Assembly (NCBI GenBank): GCA_963803295.1
Contig: CAWDMC010000009.1
Location: 715,793 to 779,792 of the forward strand
DNA: 64,000 nucleotides
Origin: CAWDMC01 sp963803295
Lineage (GTDB): Bacteria; Acidobacteriota; Terriglobia; UBA7540
Direction: 5' to 3'
Position numbers and translations under genes: made by a program. The notes under the pieces are model-generated. The model made no database searches. It had not been told where the DNA came from and saw nothing but the letters and a program-made list of their open reading frames with translations. Below, piece by piece: positions 26,301 to 34,811 of the stretch; positions within the stretch are counted from its first letter, which is position 1; each line of letters starts with the position of its first letter.

Positions 26301-29300
26301 GGTCGATACGGTCAAGCAGGCAGAAATGTTCGCGGCCATCCGCGAGATCTACAACATTCCTCGCGACGAAAATCGCAAATTGCGCGATTACCCCACGCTG
26401 GGACACGTCATTCGGTTCGTCTACGAACAGCGGCCCGACCTCGCAGTCGAAACCCTAGTGCCGGTTGCGGCAGAGAAGACACAAGACAAAGAAGAAGGTA
26501 AACCGGTCATGCAACGGGCGGCAGCAGTTCCCGAGGGAATCACCGTCGCCGATCCCGTTCAGGAGCGCATTCTGGACTTGGCGGTGGACAAGACCGGCTA
26601 TCCCAGGGAAATGCTGGAACTGGATCTGGATCTGGAAGCCGACTTGGGGGTTGACACCGTCAAACAGGCGGAAATGTTCGCGGCCATCCGCGAAAGCTAC
26701 AACATCCCGCGCGACGAGAATCGTAAATTGCGCGATTATCCCACGTTGGGTCAGGTGATCCGTTTTGTGTACGAAATGCGCCCCGATTTGGCCCCCTCCT
26801 CAGCCCCACCCTCGCCGACTGTCGCCGAACCGTCTGCGCCGGTACCGGTCGCGGCCGGACTCACGACAGGAGACCCCATTCAAGTAAAGGTCCTCGAGAT
26901 TGCCGCCGAGAAGACCGGCTATCCGAGAGACATGCTGGAACTGGACCTGGACTTGGAAGCGGACCTCGGCATCGATACGGTGAAACAAGCGGAGATGTTC
27001 GCGGCCATTCGGGCGGCGTATAACATTCCTCGCGACGAAAATCTCAATCTCCGCGATTTCCCGACCCTGGCTCACGTGATCAGATTCGCGCGTGAGAAAC
27101 AGGCAGACGGCGCGAGCGAGCTTTCTCCGGCCGCGACCGAGGCCCAGCAGGAAACCGACGAGAAGCCGTCGGCGGCTCCGGCTCCGCTCTCACGACCGGT
27201 CCTCGCCAGCCTGGATGCGGCAAACAGCATTCCGCGGCGCGTGCCGGTTCCGAATCTCAGGCCGCCTCTCAGCCTTTGTAAGTCGACCGGGGTGGCGCTG
27301 GGCGCGGGCAGCCGCGTAGTCATCATGTCCGACAAGAATGGGACCGCCGCGGTGCTAGCCGAGTGGCTTCGGACGGCGGGGGCTGAAGTCCTCATGGTCG
27401 AGGACACACCGGATGTGGAAACGCTGGTTAACCGCCTAAAGGACTGGCTTGCTACCGGCCCGATCCAGGGAGTCTACTGGCTGCCCGCCCTCGATAACGA
27501 GGGAAGCCTAAACGATATGGATCTCGGGGCTTGGCGTGAAGCACTGCGAGTACGCGTCAAATCGCTCTTCACCACCATGCGCGGGCTGTACGAGCAGGTT
27601 GCTTCACCGAACAGCTTCCTCATTTCGGCAACCCGGCTGGGCGGCCAACACGGATACAACGAAACGGGAGCAACTACGCCCCTGGGTGGCGGCGTGGTAG
27701 GTTTCACGAAAGCCTACAAGCGGGAGCGCCCGGACGCTCTCATCAAAGCGGTCGATTTCGAGGCGGAGCGCAGTACTTCAGAAATTGCCGAAATCCTCAT
27801 TGAGGAAACGCTGCGCGATCCTGGCGCGGTTGAGATCGGCTACAAGGAAGGGCTGCGCTGGACGGTAGGTCTCGAGGAACAGCCTGCGGCCGATGGTCAG
27901 CCCGGTCTGATCCTGGATAAGGACACGATATTTCTGGTGACGGGCGCCGCGGGGAGCATCGTGTCGGCCATCACCGCTGATCTGGCGGCAGCATCTGGTG
28001 GCAAGTTCTACTTACTCGATCTCGTGGCTGAACCTGATCCGGGGAATGCCGACCTCCGGCGTTTCGTGAGCGACAAAGATGGGCTCAAGCGCGATCTGTT
28101 CGCGCGCATACAGGCGCGTGGCGAGCGAGCTACGCCCGCACTGGTTGAAAAGGAACTGGCCGGACTCGAGCGGTTGCAGGCTGCCCTGAGCGCGATCGAA
28201 GCCGTGAAGGCAGCTGGCGGCATGGTGCACTACTACAGTGTCAACCTCACCGATGCTGACGCTGTGGCTAAAATTATAGGCGAAATCCGGGAAGAGAGCG
28301 GCCGCATCGACGTGTTACTGCACGCTGCCGGCATCGAGCGCAGTCACTTCCTGCCGGATAAGGACCCGCGCGAATTCGATCTGGTCTTTGACGTCAAGAG
28401 CGATGGCTGGTTCAATCTCCTCCACGCCATCGGCGAGATGCCGCTCGGCGCGACGGTAGCGTTCAGCTCGATTGCCGGCCGGTTCGGAAACGGCGGACAG
28501 ACGGACTATAGTTCCGCCAACGACCTGTTGTGCAAAATCACCTCAAGCTTCCGCACCACCCATCCGGCAACGCGTGGCATCGTGATCGACTGGACTGCGT
28601 GGGGCGGTATCGGTATGGCCAGCCGCGGCTCCATCCCGAAGATGATGGAAATGGCGGGCATTGACATGTTGCCGCCCGAGGCGGGTATTCCTTTGATCCG
28701 CCGCGAATTGACTGCCGGGGCGACGCGAGGTGAGGTGGTAGTCGCCAAACGCCTCGGCATTCTGGTGAAGGAATTCGATTCCACCGGCGGGTTGGACGTA
28801 GGGGCGGGCCTTGTGCCCGCCCAAGGGCACCCACAAGGGGCGCCCCTACAGGACACGCTGGTGTATGGCCCCATGATCGGCACCATCGCCGGCATGACCC
28901 TCTCGAGTGGCCTCACCATCGAGACAACGCTGGATCCCAAGATTCAGCCCTTCCTGTACGATCATCAAATCGACGGCACGCCGGTGCTACCAGGAGTCAT
29001 GGGGGTTGAGGCCTTCGCCGAGGCCGCTCTGGCGATGCTTCCGGGATGGCAGATGGAGGCGGTTGAAGAAGTGAACTACATGTCGCCCTTCAAGTTCTAC
29101 CGGAATGAGCCACGCACGGTAACGGTCGAGGCGGTGATTCGTCCGGATCAAGGCGCATTAGTAGCGGATTGCAAATTGATCGGACGCCGGCAGCTTCCGA
29201 ATCAGACGGAGCCGCAAATCACCGCACACTTTGCTGGCCGGGTGCGGCTGACCAGACAGTTACGCGACGTGGGAGCGGCGCCTGCCGTGAGTGCGCCGGC

Positions 29301-29760
29301 GGGACCCCTCGTCGAGGCGTCCGACATTTATCAGGTCTACTTCCACGGACCCGCTTACCAGGTTGTGAGGCGGGCCTGGCGGGATGGAGAACAGATTATC
29401 GGCGAGATGAGGGAAGACCTGCCCAGCAATCACCACCCGTCTGAGCGGCCAATCGCAATGGCGCCGAGGCTTATCGAGCTTTGCTTCCAAACTGCTGGGC
29501 TCTGGGAAATGTCCATGCAGAACCGGATGGGCTTGCCGCTTCATATTGATCAAGTGTGCCTGTGGCGCTCGCCGGATCTGGCCGAAGGCCGGGTTTTGTA
29601 TGCCGTCGTCACTCCCGACGTAGATCGAGGAAGCTTCGATGCCGACGTCGTGGATAGTATTGGAAACCGATACGTGCATTTAAGGGGCTATCGAACGGTG
29701 GCACTCCCCGATCCCATCGATTTTGAGCCGTTGAAGGTACTGCAAGCCGTCACCGCATAG
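23371..29760 (+). CDS. Megasynthase part 2: ketosynthase 2, six ACP-like domains, KR and DH
   Basis: 2129 residues in one frame. KS2 (~1-490) has Cys in VNAACAST, His in FVSHETYTPARGG and NTKGFTGHAMGAG, so all three catalytic residues are present. Six ACP-like repeats follow (~605-1245), then a ketoreductase with its structural half (~1305-1500) and catalytic half (~1510-1790: TGAAGSI, FSSIAGRFGNGG, DYSSAN). Next is a double-hotdog dehydratase (~1845-2129: HQIDGTPVLPG, FHGPAYQ; the second-half acid position reads LIELCFQ, Glu instead of Asp). No enoylreductase, thioesterase or chain-length factor is present. Predicted use: iterative malonyl condensation with ketoreduction and dehydration to an unsaturated or hydroxylated acyl chain. 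The product is unknown. Confidence 0.9.
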   Translation: MGDQFIDVIPTRFRRAILDKRITRLMKSESGATFEPISNVADVIKLAGRGGAFDLENEYGVSGDRVTALDRATRLAMAVGLDALRDAGIPLVLRYKTTTKGTQLHDRWALPEAMRDDTGVIFASVFPGYDSFAQEAARYYADHARREQLTVLEDLRARLDAANGHSNLGQEIDRRINDLRTAIEKDPYVFDRRFILRVLSMGHSQFAEFIGARGPNTQVNAACASTPQAVSMAEDWIRTGRCRRVIIVSADDITSDNLLEWMGSGFLASGAAATTEVVEETALPFDRRRHGMVTGMGAAALVVESAEAARERGIRPICEVLGAITANSAFHGTRLDVEHIAGVMEKLVSQAETRGGIERHQIAPHMAFVSHETYTPARGGSASAEINALRQVFGDSADQIVITNTKGFTGHAMGAGIEDVVAVKALETGWVPPVANFKEVDPELGPLNLSKGGVYPVEYTLRLGAGFGSQISMTLMRWAGTKDGVRPSPDALGYATRIVDRDAWNTWLSRMAGYPTVDLEVVKHTLRVRDHGQVAATARVAKAAQDSRPSAAPAPQRQLPTPTPVVKSVAAPALKKVAELEVKVQAAAPVASPKPAVAAKPAAQSDPVKDRVLAVVAEKTGYPIDMLDLDLDLEADLGVDTVKQAEVFAAIREAYGIERDDKIKLREFPTLTHVIQFVYDRRPDLKVKPVPVAVAAKQELESPIPVTAAKPVQKATDPVQERILTLAVEKTGYPRDMLELDLDLEADLGVDTVKQAEMFAAIREIYRIPREENLKLRDFPTLAHVIQFVRDHRPDLAIEGPVPVATAAKEEDRSTIPAPVTPAQDVTDPVKERVLALAVEKTGYPKDMLELDLDLEADLGVDTVKQAEMFAAIREIYNIPRDENRKLRDYPTLAHVIQFVHEQRPDLTVEAPTPVTVAAEKPWEKKEESKPAAVAAVPNEVNTSDPVKERIHDLAVDKTGYPREMLELDLDLEADLGVDTVKQAEMFAAIREIYNIPRDENRKLRDYPTLGHVIRFVYEQRPDLAVETLVPVAAEKTQDKEEGKPVMQRAAAVPEGITVADPVQERILDLAVDKTGYPREMLELDLDLEADLGVDTVKQAEMFAAIRESYNIPRDENRKLRDYPTLGQVIRFVYEMRPDLAPSSAPPSPTVAEPSAPVPVAAGLTTGDPIQVKVLEIAAEKTGYPRDMLELDLDLEADLGIDTVKQAEMFAAIRAAYNIPRDENLNLRDFPTLAHVIRFAREKQADGASELSPAATEAQQETDEKPSAAPAPLSRPVLASLDAANSIPRRVPVPNLRPPLSLCKSTGVALGAGSRVVIMSDKNGTAAVLAEWLRTAGAEVLMVEDTPDVETLVNRLKDWLATGPIQGVYWLPALDNEGSLNDMDLGAWREALRVRVKSLFTTMRGLYEQVASPNSFLISATRLGGQHGYNETGATTPLGGGVVGFTKAYKRERPDALIKAVDFEAERSTSEIAEILIEETLRDPGAVEIGYKEGLRWTVGLEEQPAADGQPGLILDKDTIFLVTGAAGSIVSAITADLAAASGGKFYLLDLVAEPDPGNADLRRFVSDKDGLKRDLFARIQARGERATPALVEKELAGLERLQAALSAIEAVKAAGGMVHYYSVNLTDADAVAKIIGEIREESGRIDVLLHAAGIERSHFLPDKDPREFDLVFDVKSDGWFNLLHAIGEMPLGATVAFSSIAGRFGNGGQTDYSSANDLLCKITSSFRTTHPATRGIVIDWTAWGGIGMASRGSIPKMMEMAGIDMLPPEAGIPLIRRELTAGATRGEVVVAKRLGILVKEFDSTGGLDVGAGLVPAQGHPQGAPLQDTLVYGPMIGTIAGMTLSSGLTIETTLDPKIQPFLYDHQIDGTPVLPGVMGVEAFAEAALAMLPGWQMEAVEEVNYMSPFKFYRNEPRTVTVEAVIRPDQGALVADCKLIGRRQLPNQTEPQITAHFAGRVRLTRQLRDVGAAPAVSAPAGPLVEASDIYQVYFHGPAYQVVRRAWRDGEQIIGEMREDLPSNHHPSERPIAMAPRLIELCFQTAGLWEMSMQNRMGLPLHIDQVCLWRSPDLAEGRVLYAVVTPDVDRGSFDADVVDSIGNRYVHLRGYRTVALPDPIDFEPLKVLQAVTA
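25180..27110 (+). repeat. Six tandem ACP-like domains with Thr at the phosphopantetheine site
   Basis: Six ~75-residue domains, each containing LDLDLEADLG(V/I)DTVKQAE, joined by Pro/Ala/Val-rich linkers. ACPs normally have DSL with the modified serine; here each reads DTV. The six Thr codons start at 25291 (ACA), 25624 (ACT), 25957 (ACC), 26308 (ACG), 26656 (ACC) and 26977 (ACG). Repeats 3-5 are nearly identical to each other, and repeat 1 is the most diverged. Confidence 0.9.
28798..28849. repeat. 52-bp palindromic repeat inside the megasynthase gene
   Basis: The ends GTAGGGGCG and CGCCCCTAC are perfectly complementary, and inner segments CCTTGTG and CACAAGG pair as well. It is translated in frame as a linker (VGAGLVPAQGHPQGAPLQ) between the KR and DH domains. 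It looks like a dispersed intergenic palindrome that landed in a coding region. Confidence 0.75.
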
Positions 29761-29809
29761 TCGATTCACTTACTGCGAGTGACCGCGGTTCGGTTGGAGG
29801 GCTTTTATT

Positions 29810-31480
29810 ATGCAGGGCGAATTTCGGCGTGTCGCTATCGTGAATCGCGGTGAAGCCGCCATGCGCTTCATTCACGCGGTGCGTGAGTTCAATCTGGAGC
29901 ACGGCACTTCGCTAAGGGCGATCGCGCTCTTCACCGAGCCCGACCGCCATGCCATGTTTGTGCGCGAGGCGGACGAGGCAGTGTCTCTCGGCGCTGCTCA
30001 GATCATCGATCCGTCACTAATCAACCCAAGAGCAGTTACGTCGACTATAAACGTCTGGAACAGACCCTCGCTGCTAGTGCATGCGGATGCGGTGTGGGTA
30101 GGATGGGGCTTCGTCGCCGAGCACGCCGCCTTCGCCGATCTTTGCCGTGAAATGAAGATCGTGTTCATCGGTCCGGATGGGGATGTGATGCGGCGTCTGG
30201 GCGACAAGATCTCCTCAAAGCTGTTGGCTGAGCAAGCGCAAGTTCCGGTGGCGCCCTGGAGCGGCGGCCCGGTGGAAACGCCCGCAGAGGCCGAATGGCA
30301 CGCCGAGCGCTTGGGCTACCCGCTCCTGATCAAGGCTACCTCGGGCGGAGGTGGCCATGGAATCAGGCGGGTGGCGTCAGCCGGTCAGCTTGTGCAAGCC
30401 TTTGAAAGAGCTCGGGCCGAAGCATTCAAGGCTTTCGGCGATCCGACCGTCTTCTTGGAGCGACTCATTGAGGGCGCCCGGCACATCGAAGTTCAGATCA
30501 TCGCCGACCATTACGGCACGACCTGGGCCGCCGGCGTTCGCGACTGCACCATACAGCGTCGCCACCAGAAAATCCTGGAAGAAGCGCCGTCCCCAGCACT
30601 CTCTCCCGAGCAGGACGAGCAGTTGCGTGAGGCGGCAGTACGGTTGAGCCAGGCAGCCGGCTATCATAACGCCGGTACCGTGGAATTCCTCTACGAACCC
30701 CTAAGCCGACGTTTCTCTTTCATGGAGATGAATACCCGGCTGCAAGTGGAACATCCCGTGACGGAGTGTACCACCCGGCTCGATCTAGTGAAGCTTCAGA
30801 TCCACATCGCCCGAGGCGGCCGTCTGGAGGGGAAGCCGCCGCTGACGACGGGTCACGCCATCGAAGTGCGCCTGAACGCAGAAGATCCCGACAATGGTTT
30901 TGCTCCATCCCCCGGCACTATTGAGCGGTTCAGAATCGTGACCGGCCCGGGCGTGCGTATCGACACGGGAGTGGCGGAAGGCGATGCGGTGCCGGCAGAG
31001 TTCGATTCCATGATCGCCAAAATCATCGCCTACGGCGAAACCCGCAAAGAGGCGCTCTCCCGGCTCCAGCGGGCGCTACGCGAAAGCGTTGTCGTGATCA
31101 AGGGCGGCGCCAGCAACAAACCATTTCTGTTGGAACTCCTTGAATGCCCAGACGTACAGCGGGGACAAGTTGATGTGGGATGGCTCGACCGCCTGGCGGC
31201 GAACGGGGATCATGTCTCCCGCCGCTATGCCGATGTAGCTCTCCTGCAGGCTGCGATCGAAGCCTACGAGGCTCGAGTTGGCCGTGGAGAAGACGCAGTT
31301 CTACGCGTCGGCCGTGCGCGGGCGGCCTCAGGTCCGCCGCGAGGTCGGCCGGACGGCAGCGCTGCGTTATCGAGGACAGTCCTACCTGCTCAACACCTAT
31401 CGGCTCGGCCCCTGGTGCTATCGTGTGGACGCGGATGGACAGCGCATCGATGTCCACGTCGACCGTCTCGGTCAATTTGA
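29810..31480 (+). CDS. Multidomain acetyl-CoA carboxylase part 1: biotin carboxylase
   Basis: First frame of a single-chain, eukaryotic-style acyl-CoA carboxylase (whole gene 29810-35508, about 1900 residues). Biotin carboxylase domain: RRVAIVNRGEAAMRF, the ATP-grasp loop KATSGGGGHGIR, RDCTIQRRHQKILEEAP and the catalytic MEMNTRLQVEHPVTE. It carboxylates biotin using ATP and bicarbonate. ATG 29810 follows TTGGAGGG, 49 bp after the megasynthase stop. Homology ends near 31275, where one extra base moves the continuation into the next frame; the rest of this frame to 31480 is meaningless. Confidence 0.9.
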   Translation: MQGEFRRVAIVNRGEAAMRFIHAVREFNLEHGTSLRAIALFTEPDRHAMFVREADEAVSLGAAQIIDPSLINPRAVTSTINVWNRPSLLVHADAVWVGWGFVAEHAAFADLCREMKIVFIGPDGDVMRRLGDKISSKLLAEQAQVPVAPWSGGPVETPAEAEWHAERLGYPLLIKATSGGGGHGIRRVASAGQLVQAFERARAEAFKAFGDPTVFLERLIEGARHIEVQIIADHYGTTWAAGVRDCTIQRRHQKILEEAPSPALSPEQDEQLREAAVRLSQAAGYHNAGTVEFLYEPLSRRFSFMEMNTRLQVEHPVTECTTRLDLVKLQIHIARGGRLEGKPPLTTGHAIEVRLNAEDPDNGFAPSPGTIERFRIVTGPGVRIDTGVAEGDAVPAEFDSMIAKIIAYGETRKEALSRLQRALRESVVVIKGGASNKPFLLELLECPDVQRGQVDVGWLDRLAANGDHVSRRYADVALLQAAIEAYEARVGRGEDAVLRVGRARAASGPPRGRPDGSAALSRTVLPAQHLSARPLVLSCGRGWTAHRCPRRPSRSI

Positions 31481-34400
31481 ATCCTGGCTTTCGGCCTTCG
31501 GACGGCGTTTCAACGTCGTCTCCGTGGTGCAAGGATTGAATTGCCGGATTGAAGTTGATGGGATTTCGCATAGCGTCGACAGGGACGACGGCGGCGTGGT
31601 ACACGCGCCGGCGCCGGCCGTAGTCGTTTCAATTGCCGTGAAGCCGGGCGACACGGTTGCCGTGGGCGACCGCCTGGCGGTGCTTGAAGCCATGAAAATG
31701 GAGATGCAAGTCGTCGCCCCATTTTCGGGAAAAGTCCGGCAGGTGATGACGATACCCAACGTGCAAGTCGATACCGGAGCGCCGCTTTTGCAGATCGAGC
31801 CCTCAGGTACGGAGGATACCAGCGTCGTCTCGGAACGGGTGATCTTTGGCGCTTCACGTACACCCGATGCGGTCGCGGACACAAGCTCCCCGTGGAGCCA
31901 GAACCTGGAAGAACTGCGACAGCTGATGCTGGGCTTTGACGTAGACCCTGCGCACACCGCGAGGCTCCTCTCCGCCTGGACGAAGGGCGGCCTCCCCGAG
32001 AGCAGCGACCAAATTAGAGAGGGCGAAGACAAGATTCTCAACAGTTTTGTGGACATATGCTCTCTGTTCCATCGGCAACCAGACAACGACGAGTCCACGG
32101 GCGGGGAACAGCCCAGCGCCGAAGCTTACCTTTTCTCCTACCTTCGTATGCTCGAGACCCGTGGCGAGGGACTCCCCAAGGCCTTCGTGGACGCCGTCCA
32201 GCGCGCGCTGGCTCACTATGGCGTGCAGACGCTCGATCCATCGCCGGCGTTGGCGGAGAGCCTGCTCTGGATCTATAAGTCGCACCAGCGGGTGGAGCAG
32301 CAAATAGCGCCGGTGTTGTCTGTCCTGGAGCGGCGCCTGGCCCGCCATGAAGCCTTGGTTCCGCATGCGGACGAATCATTTCGAAGCCTCCTGAGCCGGA
32401 TGATTTCGATGACGCGGGGACGCTTTCCCGCGGTCAGCGACATGGCACGGGAAGTGCGCTATCGCTACTTCGATCAGCCCTTGCTGGAGCGGGCACGGAA
32501 GCAGATCTACGCCCAAGTGGAAGACCACCTCGTCTATCTCGTCTCTAAACCCGGCGCGTTGGACCGGAGCGAGAGAGTGCGCGCCCTGGTTGACTGTCCG
32601 CAACCCCTGGTCAGCCCTTTCTCCGGACGGTTCGCCGAGGCCGACTCCGCCACCCGCCAACTGATGCTGGAAGTGCTTACCTGGCGGTACTACCGCATTC
32701 GAACATTGACAAACGTCCGCGCCCTGCCCCTCGACGCGCAGTCTTGTGTTTCGGCCGAATACGATCATGAAGGAAAGCACGTCCATCTTTTCACTACCCA
32801 CGCCGAGTACCCGCGGCTCAGCGAAGCGGCGCGCGCGATGTTTCCGCTGATCACTGAAGTGCCGGCTGACCATGACATCGTCATCGACTTTTACGTCTGG
32901 CAACCTGGCTGTCCCCCCGACTCCGAGGGCGCGCAGCAAGAAATTCAAACCATGCTCAATCAGGCCGGCTTTCCCCGGCCCATCCGGCGTATCGTCGTCG
33001 CCGTCGCCGGTCCCGGCCGCGGCCAGGGCATGGGCGGCATGCAGCATTTCGTCTATCGTTTTTGCCAGAATGCCTATCAGGAGGAAAAGCTCTATTGCGG
33101 ACTCCATCCCATGATGGCGAAACGGGTCCATCTGCGGCGATTCAGCAATTTCAAGATCGAGCGGCTGCCGTCAGTCGAAGACGTCTACCTCTTCCACGGC
33201 ACCGCCTATGATAATCCGAAAGATGAGCGGCTCTTTGCGGTCGTGGAAGTGCGCGATCTGACGCCGGTTCGGGATGAGGCGGGCCGCATCGTACAACTGC
33301 CCCACCTGGAGCGCATGTTCGCGGAGGCGGTGGCGGGCATCCGGCGCTTTCAGTTAAAGCGGGCTCCCCACGAGCGACTCTTCTGGAACCGCATCCTCCT
33401 TTACGTCCGGCCTCCATTTCTGTTCAAGCAGGAGGAATTGAAGCTCGTGTTGGATAGACTCGGCCCGGCGACAGATGGCCTGGGACTGGAACAGTTGGTC
33501 GTACGCGCCCGCATTCCCAATCCCCAGACCGGTGAGTTACGAGACATGGTGGTTCGCATCTCTCGTCCCGGTACCCGTTTGCTCATGACCTTCCGGCCAG
33601 CCGGTGAGCTGCAACCGCTAAAACCGATCAGCGAATACGATCAGAAGGTCGTCCGGATGCGCCAGCGTGGATTCACCTATCCGTACGAGATCATCCGAAT
33701 GCTTACACCCGCGCCCGAAGACACGCGGGCCGAATTTCCCGCCGGGGAGTTTGCCGAGCACGATTTTGACCCAGAGGGCCGCCTGATTCCTGTGCATCGT
33801 CCCCACGGCCAAAATACGGCCAATATGATCACAGGTGTAATCCGCAACTTTACCAAGAAGCATCCTGAGGGCATGACGCGAGTTCTATTGGCCGGAGATC
33901 CCAGCCGGGATTTGGGCGCCCTCGCCGAACCAGAATGCCGGCGCATCCTCGCGGCCCTGGACTTAGCTGAGAAAGAAGGTGTACCACTGGAATGGTTTGC
34001 CATCTCCGCAGGAGCTAAGATCTCCATGGATAGCGGGGTGGAGAACATGGATTGGATCGCTAAGGTTCTCCGGCGCTTGATTGAGTTTACGCAGGCTGGC
34101 GGCGAAGTGAATATCATCGTTAACGGAATCAACGTCGGCGCGCAGCCTTATTGGAATGCCGAGGCCACCATGCTCATGCACACCCGAGGCGTTCTAATCA
34201 TGACATCGAAGGCGGCAATGGTGCTCACCGGCAAGCAGGCCCTGGATTACTCAGGCAGCGTTTCTGCCGAGGACAATCAGGGAATTGGCGGGTACGACCG
34301 CATCATGGGTATAAACGGTCAGGCGCAGTACCGGGCTCGTGATATCGACGAGGCCTGCCATATTCTCTTGCGCCACTACGAACATACCTATGTGGCTTCC

Positions 34401-34811
34401 GGTGAGCGGTTTCCGCGACGGGCTACAACTGCGGACCCCATCGATCGCGACGTGCAACTCTACCCTCACGGCAATGGCCACGAAGACGGGTTTGTGCGAG
34501 TGGGCGAGATCTTCTCCGACGAGACAAACCCCGGACGCAAGAAATCATTTGATATTCGCAAAGTGATGATGGCCGTGGTTGACCACGACCACTCCCCGCT
34601 TGAGAGATGGGCGGGTATGCGCTCGGCGGAGACGGCAGTGGTTTGGGATGCACATCTCGGCGGATACCCAGTTTGCCTGATCGGCATCGAATCCCGGCCG
34701 GTACCTCGGCTGGGATTTGTCCCGGCCGACGGCCCGGATCAATGGACTGCTGGAACGCTCTTCCCGCTCTCTTCAAAGAAAGTCGCCCGCGCGATCAATG
34801 GCGCCAGCTAA
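31278..34811 (+). CDS. Multidomain acetyl-CoA carboxylase part 2: biotin carrier, central region, carboxyltransferase N-half
   Basis: 1177 residues. Near residue 140 is the biotinyl domain with EAMKM, whose Lys carries biotin. A long central region of ~450 residues follows, comparable in position to the central domain of eukaryotic ACC. From about residue 800 a carboxyltransferase begins (ISAGAKISMDSGVENMDWIA, VLTGKQALDYSGSVSAEDNQ). This order, BC-BCCP-central-CT in one chain, is that of yeast or animal ACC, not the usual four bacterial Acc subunits. The stop at 34809-34811 is caused by one extra T in GCCAGCTAACAAT; the CT continues in the following frame. Confidence 0.9.
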   Translation: MAVEKTQFYASAVRGRPQVRREVGRTAALRYRGQSYLLNTYRLGPWCYRVDADGQRIDVHVDRLGQFESWLSAFGRRFNVVSVVQGLNCRIEVDGISHSVDRDDGGVVHAPAPAVVVSIAVKPGDTVAVGDRLAVLEAMKMEMQVVAPFSGKVRQVMTIPNVQVDTGAPLLQIEPSGTEDTSVVSERVIFGASRTPDAVADTSSPWSQNLEELRQLMLGFDVDPAHTARLLSAWTKGGLPESSDQIREGEDKILNSFVDICSLFHRQPDNDESTGGEQPSAEAYLFSYLRMLETRGEGLPKAFVDAVQRALAHYGVQTLDPSPALAESLLWIYKSHQRVEQQIAPVLSVLERRLARHEALVPHADESFRSLLSRMISMTRGRFPAVSDMAREVRYRYFDQPLLERARKQIYAQVEDHLVYLVSKPGALDRSERVRALVDCPQPLVSPFSGRFAEADSATRQLMLEVLTWRYYRIRTLTNVRALPLDAQSCVSAEYDHEGKHVHLFTTHAEYPRLSEAARAMFPLITEVPADHDIVIDFYVWQPGCPPDSEGAQQEIQTMLNQAGFPRPIRRIVVAVAGPGRGQGMGGMQHFVYRFCQNAYQEEKLYCGLHPMMAKRVHLRRFSNFKIERLPSVEDVYLFHGTAYDNPKDERLFAVVEVRDLTPVRDEAGRIVQLPHLERMFAEAVAGIRRFQLKRAPHERLFWNRILLYVRPPFLFKQEELKLVLDRLGPATDGLGLEQLVVRARIPNPQTGELRDMVVRISRPGTRLLMTFRPAGELQPLKPISEYDQKVVRMRQRGFTYPYEIIRMLTPAPEDTRAEFPAGEFAEHDFDPEGRLIPVHRPHGQNTANMITGVIRNFTKKHPEGMTRVLLAGDPSRDLGALAEPECRRILAALDLAEKEGVPLEWFAISAGAKISMDSGVENMDWIAKVLRRLIEFTQAGGEVNIIVNGINVGAQPYWNAEATMLMHTRGVLIMTSKAAMVLTGKQALDYSGSVSAEDNQGIGGYDRIMGINGQAQYRARDIDEACHILLRHYEHTYVASGERFPRRATTADPIDRDVQLYPHGNGHEDGFVRVGEIFSDETNPGRKKSFDIRKVMMAVVDHDHSPLERWAGMRSAETAVVWDAHLGGYPVCLIGIESRPVPRLGFVPADGPDQWTAGTLFPLSSKKVARAINGAS

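Noticed and set aside
25144..26406. 420-codon minus-strand open frame opposite the ACP-like repeats
   Set aside because: It mirrors the repetitive, GC-biased ACP coding strand; its product is itself repetitive and resembles no family.
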